A DNA stretch of 64,000 nt, taken from the NCBI RefSeq assembly GCF_013322225.1, contig NZ_JAAMFB010000022.1:124001-188000 (forward strand). The letters are read 5' to 3'. A program made the translations under genes and the position numbers. Shown here piece after piece: positions 6,881 through 16,423 of the stretch (position 1 is the stretch's first letter; each line of letters opens with the position of its first letter). The DNA is from Agrobacterium larrymoorei. GTDB taxonomy: Bacteria > Pseudomonadota > Alphaproteobacteria > Rhizobiales > Rhizobiaceae. Below the pieces are notes generated by a model that had not been told where the DNA came from, made no database searches, and worked only from the letters and a program-made list of their open reading frames with translations.

Positions 6881-7666
6881 TCAGCCGACAGTCGTTTTTC
6901 TCACATGCCTGAAAGCAATGGCCAAGGCGCCCGCCAAAAGGGTTGCCGTGATGAACAGGAAGGCAGCGGCGGCAATGGCAGGGCTGATATTCTCGCGGAT
7001 GCTGGAGAACATTTCACGCGCCAGCGTTCTTTGATTTGGCCCCGCAACGAAGAGCGTCAAGACCACCTCATCCAAAGACGTCGCAAAAGCCAGCACGGCG
7101 CCAGAAAGAACGCCGGGCATGGCAAGCGGCAAGGTAACGCGGCGAAAGACGGTGGTGGGTGAAGCACCCAGACTTTCGGCGGCAAGCTCTACGCGTCCAT
7201 CGATACCGGCCAGCGCCCCGCTGACACTGACGACGACGAAGGGGACGGCCACGACAGTATGGGCGATGATTACGCCTATATAGCTGTTGGTGAGCCCAAA
7301 GCGCGAAAGCAGAACCTGCATGCCAACGCCGAGAACAACAGCCGGAACCACCATCGGCAGCAAAAACAGAGTGCGGATCGTTCCCTTGAAAAAGAGGCGG
7401 CGGTTGCGCAAGCCGAGCGCCGCCAATGTTCCGAGAATTACCGCGAGCATTGTGGTGCCAGACGCAATGATGAGGCTGTTGATGATCGCCCGACGCCAGG
7501 CATCTGCGGTGAACAGTTCCTCCAGCCATCGCAGCGACCAAGAGGGAATGGGGTAGGTGAGGATGACACTCGATGTAAAGGCGAGGGGCAGGATTGCGAG
7601 GAGTGGCGCGATCAGAAAAAGAATGGCGGCAACGGCAAAGAGTGGCTTGAGAATTCTGAGCGTCAT
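6881..7666 (-). CDS. ABC transporter permease, polyamine/opine type (PotC-like)
   Basis: I start this at the ATG at 7666 (MTLRILKPLF), 2 nt after the upstream permease stop; a longer frame reaching 7942 runs through that gene in the wrong frame. The 261-residue inner-membrane protein has about six hydrophobic segments and the cytoplasmic EAA-type loop that contacts the ATPase (AAESLGASPTTVFRRVTLPL). Length and the RNRRLFFKGTIRTLFLLPM segment are typical of the second permease of spermidine/putrescine-type importers. It is the last gene of an SBP-ATPase-permease-permease operon. The substrate is probably a small amine, opine or amino compound. Confidence 0.88.
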   Translation of the reverse strand: MTLRILKPLFAVAAILFLIAPLLAILPLAFTSSVILTYPIPSWSLRWLEELFTADAWRRAIINSLIIASGTTMLAVILGTLAALGLRNRRLFFKGTIRTLFLLPMVVPAVVLGVGMQVLLSRFGLTNSYIGVIIAHTVVAVPFVVVSVSGALAGIDGRVELAAESLGASPTTVFRRVTLPLAMPGVLSGAVLAFATSLDEVVLTLFVAGPNQRTLAREMFSSIRENISPAIAAAAFLFITATLLAGALAIAFRHVRKTTVG

Positions 7667-7668
7667 GG

Positions 7669-8843
7669 TCAGTACTTCGTCTGCTCTTCCGCCGAAAGCC
7701 GGGCGTAAACGCTGTAAAGAACGAGCGTGGCGACGAGCAGCACGACGCCCAGCGCACCTGCCATCCCCCAGTTTGCGGTTCCTGTCGCATAGAATGCGAT
7801 GACGGAGGAAATCATCTGATCGCCCGGACCACCGATCAAAGCGGGGGTGATGTAATAGCCGATGGCCGAGATGAAGACGAGCAGGCAACCGGAGGCCACG
7901 CCGCGCAGGCTGAGTGGCAGTAGCACCTTGATAAAGGCCCAAAGCGGGTGAGCGCCGAGCGAAGCTGCGGCGGGCATGAGGTTGCGCGGTATGGTGATCA
8001 GCACCGAATAGATCGGCAAAACCATGAAGGGCAGCAGCACATGCGTCATGGCGATGATCACACCGATCCGGTTGAAGATCAGCGGCAGAGGATCACTGAT
8101 CAGGCCGATCCATTGCAGCATTTCGTTGATCAGCCCCTGCTCCTGCAGCAGAATGAACCACGCCGCCGTTCGCACCAGAAGCGATGTCCAGAGCGGCAAA
8201 AGCACCGCACCCAACATGAGATCGCGCTTCCAGCCTTCGAGGGAGGCTGCAATCAGCGCATAGGGAAAGCCGATGAGGACGCAGGCCGAGGTTACAAGCG
8301 CGGCTATCCAGAAGGTACGAGCGAGGATGACGCCGTTGACGGATTGATCGGCGGGTAGATGCTCGATGTCCCCTGCCGAGTTGCGGCCAAGGTCCACCGC
8401 CGCGAGCAGGTTGCGATCCGTGATTGGCGAAAGTGCATCCGCAATCGCAATCCAGTAGTCAGGCTGGCCCCATCTCTTGTCTATCGAAACGAGATCGACA
8501 GGTGACGCCGCTCCGTCTGCCAAAGCACTCGTTGTTTTCGACATCAGTGTACGAAAGCCGGGGCGGGCGCTGTTGAGACGGCGAACCATGTCACCCAGCG
8601 CCTGCGTATCGTCCACCGCCTTCAAATCCGAAATCAGCGCCGCCTGCATCTCGCTCGTAGGGGGCGTCTGCCGATCCCATTCAGCGACGATTTGAGTGCT
8701 CTTCGGCAAAAGGCGCAACACCGCCGTATCCGAAACCGATTGCGACACCATGCTGAGAAGCGGCCAGATGAAGAAACCGACGAGAAACAGGAGAAGCGGC
8801 GAAAGCAGCAGAAGTGAGCGAGCGGTGGGTTGCGAGAAACCAC

Positions 8844-8847
<4 letters not shown>
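7669..8847 (-). CDS. ABC transporter permease, polyamine type (PotB-like), with enlarged periplasmic insert
   Basis: The start is the ATG at 8847, which overlaps the ATPase stop (ATGA, 8844-8847), giving 392 residues. A first membrane segment (LLLLSPLLLFLVGFFIWPLL) is followed by about 130 residues of probably periplasmic sequence (AEWDRQTPPTSEMQAALISD onward). The transmembrane core with the EAA-loop region (AASLGAHPLWAFIKVLLPLS) comes after it. PotB-type permeases are usually 280-310 residues, so the insert after the first segment is a noticeable extension, known in a subgroup of this family. It pairs with the 6881-7666 permease in one importer. Confidence 0.88.
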
Positions 8848-9911
<1,064 letters not shown>

Positions 9912-9967
9912 GGAAACTCCATCGACTGCTCCGGCAATAAAAAGGAGCAGGACGTGTCGTAACTGAA

Positions 9968-9994
9968 GCAGGACACCGACATGCGGTGCCCTGC
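9968..9994 (-). terminator. Hairpin after the binding-protein gene
   Basis: GCAGGACACCG (9968-9978) and CGGTGCCCTGC (9984-9994) form an 11-bp stem with one mismatch and a 5-nt loop. It sits 14 nt past the stop of the substrate-binding protein and before the ATPase. This is the usual place for a hairpin that protects the binding-protein mRNA and lowers expression of downstream transporter genes. Confidence 0.5.
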
Positions 9995-10008
9995 GAGGGT
10001 ACTAAAGC

Positions 10009-11061
10009 TTACTTGGCCAGCCAGGCGTTGAAGCGCTGGGTGAGGGATTCCGCATTGTCGATCCAGAAATCGACATTGAGCGGGATCGCATCCGTCATAT
10101 TGGCGGGGTCTGTCGGCAGGTCCTTGGCGTATTCTGCCGGTACCTTGGAAGCGGCTTCCTTGTTCGGCAGGCCGTAGGCCACGAATTCCGGAAGCTTGGA
10201 CTGGTGTTCCGGCAGGCTTGCGAACGCGATGAAATCCTGCGCCTCGGCCTTGTTTGCCGCATCCTTTAACACCACCCAGCTATCGACAGCATAGATGCTG
10301 CCCGGCCAGACAACCTTGAAATTCTTGCTCTCGGTTCGGTTGATACCGGTAATGCGGCCATTATAGGCGGAGGTCATCACCACTTCACCCGATGCCAGAA
10401 ACTGCAAGGGCTGCGCGCCGGATTCCCACCAAACGATGTTCGGTTTCAACTCATCGAGTTTTTTGAAGGCGCGGTTGACGCCTTCTTCGGTTGCGAGAAC
10501 ATCGTAAAGCTCATCTTTTGAAACGCCATCCGCCAGAAGAGCGAATTCGAGCGTGTATTTCGGGCCTTTGCGCAGCGAGCGCTTGCCCGGAAATTTCTCC
10601 ACGTTCCAGAAGTCTTGCCAGGATTTCGGGCCTTCCTTCAGCTTTGCGCCGTCATAGGCAATGGCGGTTGACCAGACGATTGCGCCGACGCCACAGTCGT
10701 TGACGGCTGTTGGCAGGAACTTGTCCTTGCCGCCCATCTTGTCCCAATCGATCTTTTCATAAAGACCGTCGGCGCAACCAAGGGCCAGTTCTTCTGCCTC
10801 GACCTGCACCGCGTCCCAGTTCGGCGCGCCAGCTTTGACCTTGGACTGGATGACGCCGATGCCGCCATCCCAGGCTTCGTCCAGAACCGGCTTGCCGATC
10901 TTTTCGGAGAAAGGCTTGAAGTAAATCTTGCGCTGCGCATCCTGATAGGTACCGCCCCAGGAAACCACGGTCAGGTCTCGGCTGAAGGCTGGCAAGCTCT
11001 GGGTAAGCGTCAAGGCGATGGCAGCTGCCGCGATAGCGGAAAATTTCTTGAACTCATTCAT
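10009..11061 (-). CDS. Periplasmic substrate-binding protein, spermidine/putrescine type (PotD/PotF-like)
   Basis: The 350-residue protein starts with a classical signal peptide (MNEFKKFSAIAAAAIALTL, cleavage near PAFSRD). The mature N-terminus DLTVVSWGGTYQDAQRK is typical of family 1 polyamine/opine/iron-type binding proteins, as is the WWESGAQPLQFLASGEVVM strand in the second lobe. It would capture the ligand and deliver it to the ATPase and two permeases encoded directly downstream. The ligand-contacting acidic residues of true PotD cannot be assigned by eye, so 'polyamine-like' describes the family and not the proven ligand. Confidence 0.88.
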   Translation of the reverse strand: MNEFKKFSAIAAAAIALTLTQSLPAFSRDLTVVSWGGTYQDAQRKIYFKPFSEKIGKPVLDEAWDGGIGVIQSKVKAGAPNWDAVQVEAEELALGCADGLYEKIDWDKMGGKDKFLPTAVNDCGVGAIVWSTAIAYDGAKLKEGPKSWQDFWNVEKFPGKRSLRKGPKYTLEFALLADGVSKDELYDVLATEEGVNRAFKKLDELKPNIVWWESGAQPLQFLASGEVVMTSAYNGRITGINRTESKNFKVVWPGSIYAVDSWVVLKDAANKAEAQDFIAFASLPEHQSKLPEFVAYGLPNKEAASKVPAEYAKDLPTDPANMTDAIPLNVDFWIDNAESLTQRFNAWLAK

Positions 11062-11266
11062 TATGTTCCCCTTTTCGTCTTGAGAGGACCGGCGTCGTAT
11101 GCTCGGCCCGGATGGAATTCCTCAAGGTCTCGCAGATGTCGTGCTTGTCTTTTGCAATGTCACGAGGCCTGCATGTCGCCCGCCGGTCTTCCCTTTTCCT
11201 CTGGAAGGCGGCGAAGTATCGTATGCATTCTTCTGACCGGCGGCGGATGTTCAGCCCGCCCACAAG

Positions 11267-12007
11267 TCAAACGTGCTGCCCTCCATTGATGTGGATTTCG
11301 GCTCCGGTAATATAGGAGGACTGCTCTGAGCAAAGGAAGTAGATGGTTTCCGCCACTTCTTTCGGTTCCCCGAGCCTACCCATCGGCACCTCTGCGGCAA
11401 CCAGTTCATCGGTACCCGGCGACAGGATCGAGGTCTCGATTTCCCCCGGCGCAATGGCATTCGCACGCACGCCGAAACGGCCAAACTCGTGCGCCATTTC
11501 TCGGGTGAGAGAAGCCAGCGCTGCCTTCGATGCAGCATAGGCAACGCCGGCGAATGGATGCACGCGCGATCCGGCAATAGAGGTGACGTTGACGATCGAA
11601 CCCTTTGCCGCTTCAAGCTCCGGCAGTAGCGCCCGGGCCAGAAGCGCAGTCGAAATGAGGTTGACGTTCATCACCTGCGTCCAAACGCTGGCCTCTGTTT
11701 CTGCAACACCCAGACGGCTCTTGTCCGGTCCCTTCGGAGAGATTCCGGCATTGTTGACGAGGGCTTGCAATCTGCCTTTCGGCAGTCTTTCCCGCACAGT
11801 ATCGACAAGACGATCAATCTGACTCAGATCGGCCAAGTCTGCCTGAATATGACTTTCGCGAGCAGACGGCCATGCGCATTCTTCGGCAAAGGGTTGACGG
11901 GAAACGGTAAGGATACGCCAGCCCTTGGCCTGGAAGAGCTTCACGGTGGCGTGGCCGATACCACGGCTTGCGCCTGTCAGTAGCATGTAAGGTCGATCTT
12001 CGCTCAT
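11267..12007 (-). CDS. Short-chain dehydrogenase/reductase (SDR)
   Basis: The 246 residues form a classical SDR: cofactor motif TGASRGIG (11-18), NNAG (85-88), catalytic Ser143, Tyr157 and Lys161 (AYAASKAAL) and a C-terminal GAEIHINGGQHV. It uses NAD(P)(H) to interconvert an alcohol and a carbonyl. It lies between the GntR regulator and the importer genes on the same strand and has a copy of the 19-bp operator-like repeat just upstream (12019-12037), so it is probably the first gene of the regulated transport operon. It might process a semialdehyde made by the kinase/phospholyase pair across the regulator; that is inference. Confidence 0.88.
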   Translation of the reverse strand: MSEDRPYMLLTGASRGIGHATVKLFQAKGWRILTVSRQPFAEECAWPSARESHIQADLADLSQIDRLVDTVRERLPKGRLQALVNNAGISPKGPDKSRLGVAETEASVWTQVMNVNLISTALLARALLPELEAAKGSIVNVTSIAGSRVHPFAGVAYAASKAALASLTREMAHEFGRFGVRANAIAPGEIETSILSPGTDELVAAEVPMGRLGEPKEVAETIYFLCSEQSSYITGAEIHINGGQHV

Positions 12008-12018
12008 ACGCCGCTCCC

Positions 12019-12037
12019 TGATGTTTGATGCATCATA
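12019..12037. promoter_or_regulatory. Operator-like 19-bp repeat, copy 1 (upstream of SDR operon)
   Basis: TGATGTTTGATGCATCATA contains the perfect 10-bp palindrome TGATGCATCA (12026-12035). An identical 19-bp copy, in the same orientation, lies on the other side of the GntR gene (12760-12778). The site is 12 nt upstream of the SDR start codon, where a bound repressor would block transcription or translation. Confidence 0.7.
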
Positions 12038-12077
12038 TTACCCCATTCCGGAATTGCAACAGCTCATTTTCGACCGG

Positions 12078-12740
12078 TCAATTCTCCCGAATTGTGATCC
12101 GCTCGAGGATCGGCTTGCCGCCCAGTAGTATGTCATCGATGATCGCCATTGCAGCCCCAGCAGAATCGTGCCGCTTCAAAGCTTCTACGACCGGATAGTG
12201 GTGATCGATCATGGCGCGTCCCGCCGGAATGTAAATATCCGATATGTGCGGGCCCATCTGGAGCCAGAGACGTCTTAGTATCCCGTTCAGCACGGGAAGC
12301 CCAGCAATCTGAGGCAGCATGAAGTGAAATGCTTGGTTGAGCGCAGCGCCCCGTCGACCATCTCCATCGGCAATTGCCTGTTCGTTTTCCCGCAAAACCT
12401 GCTCCAAAGCAGCAATATCCTGTCCTGTCGCGGTCTGTGCCGCCGTCTCTGCCGCCAGCCCTTCCAGCTTCACGCGAATAGTCCTGATCTCCCGGTACCG
12501 CGCCTGTTTCATGTCTGGAATTCGAATATCTCGCGGCGAGCGGAAGATAAGGGCCTCGTCATTGGCGAGACGCAGGATAGCATCACGGATGGGGGTGACA
12601 CTTGTGCCGAACTGTTCGGCGAGATCGCGGATTTTCAGGCGCTCGCCGGGCTGGAACCGTCCCTGCATGAGGGCATCGCACATCGCGGAATAGACCGTGT
12701 TGCTCAAGCTTTCATAGCCCAGCGGAGAAAATTCCGACAT
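12078..12740 (-). CDS. GntR-family transcriptional regulator, FCD (FadR) subfamily
   Basis: The 220 residues have an N-terminal winged helix (about 10-75: NTVYSAMCDALMQGRF, PGERLKIRDLAEQFGTS, TPIRDAILRL) and a helical FCD effector domain with the metal-binding pattern visible as AALNQAFHFML and MIDHHYPVVEALKRHD. It is flanked by two identical 19-bp palindrome-bearing repeats. One precedes the SDR/importer genes; the other lies between its own start and the divergent kinase. It therefore probably represses all three units until an effector, likely the transported amine or its catabolite, is bound. Confidence 0.88.
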   Translation of the reverse strand: MSEFSPLGYESLSNTVYSAMCDALMQGRFQPGERLKIRDLAEQFGTSVTPIRDAILRLANDEALIFRSPRDIRIPDMKQARYREIRTIRVKLEGLAAETAAQTATGQDIAALEQVLRENEQAIADGDGRRGAALNQAFHFMLPQIAGLPVLNGILRRLWLQMGPHISDIYIPAGRAMIDHHYPVVEALKRHDSAGAAMAIIDDILLGGKPILERITIREN

Positions 12741-12759
12741 AAAACCTCCCGACCCAATT

Positions 12760-12778
12760 TGATGTTTGATGCATCATA
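12760..12778. promoter_or_regulatory. Operator-like 19-bp repeat, copy 2 (regulator/kinase divergent promoter)
   Basis: The 19 bases are identical to 12019-12037 and contain TGATGCATCA at 12767-12776. The copy lies 20 nt upstream of the GntR start and about 58 nt upstream of the divergent kinase start, so one bound dimer could control both promoters. Confidence 0.7.
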
Positions 12779-12835
12779 ATTTTGTGTTACACCACTCATA
12801 TCAGTTTAGTCTTGATTGGCAATGGGGGGAGACAG

Positions 12836-13879
12836 GTGGAAGCAGTCGCGACGTCCAAGGCGGACGCCATCTCTGCGTCGCTGACCGTGACGCCGCTCTC
12901 GACGGTGTGCGAGCATGCGTTCGAAATCTATGGGTTTATCGGCTCTACCAAGCGATTGTCGAGCGAGCGCGACGAGACGTTCCTGTTCACGCGGAGCGAC
13001 GGCGCTGAGTTCACGTTGAAGATCGCCAATGCCGCAGAAGATCCAGCGGCGCTTGAATTTCAGGATGGTGCTCTGCTGCATCTGGCCAAGGTTGCTCCCC
13101 ATGTTCCGGTGCCTCGTCTTGTGCCGACACGCGACGGCAGGGAGAGCCAAACACTCCAGACGGTGGATGGGCCTCGCATCATGCGCCTGCTCACATATCT
13201 TGGCGGCGACTTGCAGTATCGCACGCCCACAACAGCCGAGCAGAGCCGAAATATCGGCATGGCGCTGGCTCAACTGGGGCTAGGACTGAAGGATTACGGC
13301 GGACGACCGCCCAGCGGAAAACTAATGTGGGACATCTCTCATACCCTGGATTTGCAGGGTTTCACCGATTTCGTGGGGGAGGAGCGCCGAGAAGCCGTTG
13401 AGGTGGTGCTTGTCGATTTCGAGGCTGCCTTGCCGGCGATCAGGGCGTTGAAGCGCCGCCAGATCATTCATAACGACTTCAACCCGCACAATATCCTCAT
13501 GCAGCCGTATGCTCCTTGCGAGGTCTCCGGTATCATCGACTTCGGTGATATGGTTGAAGCACCGCTCATCAACGATGTGGCAGTCGCGCTCTCTTACCAT
13601 CTCGCAACCGACAACTGGCAGGAGAGGACACAGGCCTTTCTGGAAGGTTTCATTGCTGTGCGTCCGTTGGAAGCCGACGAAATAGAGCTTCTGCCGCTTC
13701 TTGCCCGCTGCCGTCTGGCCATGTCCATTATCATCGCGGAATGGCGCTCGGCGCTTTTTCCCGACAACCGCGATTATATCATGAGAAACCATGCGTACGC
13801 ATGGCGTTCGCTGCAACACATTCCGCAACTCACATCCGCCGGGTTGAAAAGCCTTGCGCCAAATCTTTCGAGGGCTTGA
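12836..13879 (+). CDS. APH/ChoK-type phosphotransferase, hydroxylysine-kinase-like
   Basis: I prefer the GTG at 12836 (347 residues), which follows a strong GGGGGAG ribosome-binding site; a longer frame from 12782 would begin inside the promoter region. The protein has the aminoglycoside-phosphotransferase fold with catalytic loop HNDFNPHNIL (His212, Asp214, Asn219) and the metal-binding IIDFGD (Asp235). The segment RIMRLLTYLGG and the overall layout resemble the human hydroxylysine kinase (AGPHD1/HYKK) group more than antibiotic-resistance enzymes. It ends 3 nt before a phospholyase-type class III PLP gene, the same functional pairing known for hydroxylysine and phosphoethanolamine breakdown. 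The substrate is therefore probably an amino alcohol, not an antibiotic. Confidence 0.78.
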   Translation: MEAVATSKADAISASLTVTPLSTVCEHAFEIYGFIGSTKRLSSERDETFLFTRSDGAEFTLKIANAAEDPAALEFQDGALLHLAKVAPHVPVPRLVPTRDGRESQTLQTVDGPRIMRLLTYLGGDLQYRTPTTAEQSRNIGMALAQLGLGLKDYGGRPPSGKLMWDISHTLDLQGFTDFVGEERREAVEVVLVDFEAALPAIRALKRRQIIHNDFNPHNILMQPYAPCEVSGIIDFGDMVEAPLINDVAVALSYHLATDNWQERTQAFLEGFIAVRPLEADEIELLPLLARCRLAMSIIIAEWRSALFPDNRDYIMRNHAYAWRSLQHIPQLTSAGLKSLAPNLSRA

Positions 13880-13882
13880 AAC

Positions 13883-15211
13883 ATGTCTATGGTCAACGCT
13901 TTTTCGCGCGATGATTTCGAACGTCTGGATGAAGCCGAGAAGGCATTGATCGCCAGGCGCAACAAGGTTCTTGGCCCGGCATATCGACTTTTCTACGAAA
14001 AGCCCCTCCACCTTGTGCGCGGAGAAGGCGTCTTTCTCTATGATACGGCAGGCAAGCAATATCTGGATGCCTATAACAACGTCGCGTCTCTCGGTCACTG
14101 CCATCCGCGTGTCGTAGAGGCCATTACGCGGCAGACTGGGGTTCTCAACACCCACACGCGCTATCTGCATGAAGGCATTATAGAATATGCCGAAGAGCTG
14201 ACCGCAACTTTTCCCGATGAACTGAGCCAGGCGATGTTCACCTGCACGGGCAGCGAAGCAAACGATCTCGCCTTCCGCATCGCCCGCTTTGTCACCGGCG
14301 GCACGGGCGTCATTGCAACCGAACTTGCCTATCATGGGCTGACGAGCGCTGTTGCAGAATTCTCTCCTTCGCTAGGCGAATCCGTAACGCTTGGTGCACA
14401 TGTCCGCACCATTCCATCACCCGATAGTTACCGTCATTCCCCGGAAGAAATCGCACAGAAATTCGGTGCGGACGTGAAGCAGGCCATTGCCGACCTTAAA
14501 CGTCACGGCATTAAGCCAGCGCTTTTGATCGTAGACACGATCTTTTCCAGCGACGGCATCTTCGCCGGTCCGAAGGGTTTCCTGAAGCCCGCTGTCGATG
14601 CGATCCACGAGGCTGGCGGTCTGTTCATCGCCGATGAAGTTCAGCCGGGCTTCGGCAGAACTGGCGAAGCGATGTGGGGTTTCCAGCGCCACGGCGTGAT
14701 GCCGGATATGGTGACGCTCGGCAAGCCTATGGGCAATGGCTATCCCATGGCGGGCATCGTGATGCAGCCGGAAGTGATTGCGCAATTCGGACCACAGGCA
14801 CGATATTTCAACACCTTCGGCGGCAACCCGATTGCGGCGGCAGCGGGTAAAGCCGTTCTGGATACGATCAGAGACGAGGGCTTGCAGCAAAATGCGCTGG
14901 AAGTTGGCCGTTATCTTATGGACGGACTTTCAAACCTCAGTGGACCGCATTCGGTTATCGGCGATGTCCGTGGCTCCGGCCTCTTCATCGGCGTGGAGAT
15001 CGTGTCCGACCCTGCAACGAAAAAGCCCGATGCGGCTCTCACCTCCCGGATAGTTAACGGCTTGCGTGAACGTTACGTTCTGATCAGCGCTTCGGGGCCG
15101 AATGCCAACGTACTCAAAATCCGCCCCCCGCTCGTCTTTGCGAAAGAACACGCCGATCTTCTCCTCGAGAAATTGAAGCTTGTCCTTGATCAGTGTGTTC
15201 CCGCCCTTTAG
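13883..15211 (+). CDS. Class III PLP enzyme of the ethanolamine-phosphate/phosphohydroxylysine phospho-lyase type
   Basis: The 442 residues have the class III aminotransferase fold: TGSEAND (122-128), YHG (150-152), ADEVQPGFGRTG with Asp251, and Lys281 in TLGKPMGNGYP as the Schiff-base lysine. The segment YNNVASLGHCHPRVVEAI and NTHTRYLH strongly resembles the AGXT2L1/AGXT2L2 subgroup, whose members remove phosphate and ammonia from phosphoethanolamine or 5-phosphohydroxylysine to give an aldehyde. It follows the kinase by 3 nt, so the pair would phosphorylate an amino alcohol and then eliminate phosphate. Ordinary transamination remains possible; the neighbouring kinase argues for the lyase. 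Confidence 0.8.
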   Translation: MSMVNAFSRDDFERLDEAEKALIARRNKVLGPAYRLFYEKPLHLVRGEGVFLYDTAGKQYLDAYNNVASLGHCHPRVVEAITRQTGVLNTHTRYLHEGIIEYAEELTATFPDELSQAMFTCTGSEANDLAFRIARFVTGGTGVIATELAYHGLTSAVAEFSPSLGESVTLGAHVRTIPSPDSYRHSPEEIAQKFGADVKQAIADLKRHGIKPALLIVDTIFSSDGIFAGPKGFLKPAVDAIHEAGGLFIADEVQPGFGRTGEAMWGFQRHGVMPDMVTLGKPMGNGYPMAGIVMQPEVIAQFGPQARYFNTFGGNPIAAAAGKAVLDTIRDEGLQQNALEVGRYLMDGLSNLSGPHSVIGDVRGSGLFIGVEIVSDPATKKPDAALTSRIVNGLRERYVLISASGPNANVLKIRPPLVFAKEHADLLLEKLKLVLDQCVPAL

Positions 15212-15373
15212 TTCACCAACATTGCCTATGGCGGTTGTTCCGGTGCGACGACCTCGAACCAGACGATCACATTTAAAGCAACACTGTCAGGTGGGATATC
15301 GCCGTCGAGAACAGTGACATTTAGAGACCTCGAGACGGCGCTTGGCATAGGAACGATTGCCGGTACGGTGGCA

Positions 15374-16300
15374 TTATGCGATATCCGGAGGCAGAAGACG
15401 ATTTCGTCCAGAAAATTGCCGCCGGGAAAACTCTACGAAATCCAGAACGGCCTTTGATTTTTCATTAGCCTGCCATCCCACAACAAGTTCCACCTCGTCC
15501 GGTATCTCGATAAGCGCGCGGTATATGAGATGTGGGCTGATATTATGGGCGAGCCATGATGGCGCGATTGCAATGCCCACACCCGCCGCAACAAGTGTGG
15601 CTATCGCAAGTGTGTGCGACACTTCCTGAACCACCATGGGGTAGATCCCCGCGAGCCGGAAAGCATCCATGATGACGTGGTGATAACTTGCGCCAACCGT
15701 TGGCGCGTAGGTGATGATAGGTTCACCGGCAAAGTCCTTGACGCTGATCACCTCCTGCCTGGCTAGGCGGTGGTCCTTGTGTAGCACCGCTACGAACCCT
15801 TCTTTCAGCAAATGCTCGGTTTTTAAGAAGCCCGCAGGATTGGTGGGGCGGATGAAGGCGACTTGCACCTTGCCGTTCTGCAGCATCTCCAGTTGGCTGG
15901 CGGTGCCAAGCAGCTGCACATCGACCTGGATATTCGGATACTTCTTGTGGAACTCGGCAATGACGCCGGGCAGCACGTGCGACAGGGCAACGTGAACGCC
16001 GCTCACGTAAATCTTTCCACTATCATCGCCAGAAATAGAACGGGTGTGCGTGACCGCTCTGTCGATGCCACCTAGTATTTCCATGGCATGACGTAGGAAA
16101 ATCTCTCCCGCCGGTGTCAGTTTCACGCTGCGTGTGGTGCGCGATAGAAGACGCGTTCCGATACGTTCCTCAAGTTGACGAATCTGCTGGCTGAGAGGCG
16201 CCTGCGCCATGCCAAGCCTGTCTGCCGCGCGGCTGAAATGCAGCTCCTCCGCAACGCAGGCAAAATAGTGAAGGTGACGAAACTCTATGCCGTATTTCAT
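15374..16300 (-). CDS. LysR-family transcriptional regulator
   Basis: The 308 residues have an N-terminal winged helix (MKYGIEFRHLHYFACVAEE, FSRAADRLGMAQAPLSQQI, LEERIGTRLLSRTTRSVKLT) and a two-lobed effector-binding domain (GKIYVSGVHVALSHVLPGVI onward). The GMAQAPLSQQIRQLE recognition helix is of the common BenM/CbbR-like kind. It is divergent from the nine-gene operon that starts at 16424, the usual arrangement for a LysR activator. The AT-rich 123-bp gap contains several near-symmetric AT stretches but no site I can define with confidence. Confidence 0.92.
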   Translation of the reverse strand: MKYGIEFRHLHYFACVAEELHFSRAADRLGMAQAPLSQQIRQLEERIGTRLLSRTTRSVKLTPAGEIFLRHAMEILGGIDRAVTHTRSISGDDSGKIYVSGVHVALSHVLPGVIAEFHKKYPNIQVDVQLLGTASQLEMLQNGKVQVAFIRPTNPAGFLKTEHLLKEGFVAVLHKDHRLARQEVISVKDFAGEPIITYAPTVGASYHHVIMDAFRLAGIYPMVVQEVSHTLAIATLVAAGVGIAIAPSWLAHNISPHLIYRALIEIPDEVELVVGWQANEKSKAVLDFVEFSRRQFSGRNRLLPPDIA

Positions 16301-16423
16301 ATTCTATAGATATCAATGCCCGGCTTATTTTGTAATAGATAATGATTTATTTCCATGATTATCTGAAAAAACAAATGAAATAACGGGAATAGCTGAAACA
16401 TCAATTCCAGAAAACGGAGCCCC

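Noticed and set aside
12836-13879. Labelling the phosphotransferase as an aminoglycoside-resistance enzyme
   Set aside because: The catalytic loop is shared by many small-molecule kinases, and pairing with a phospholyase-type enzyme and a catabolic regulator favours metabolism.
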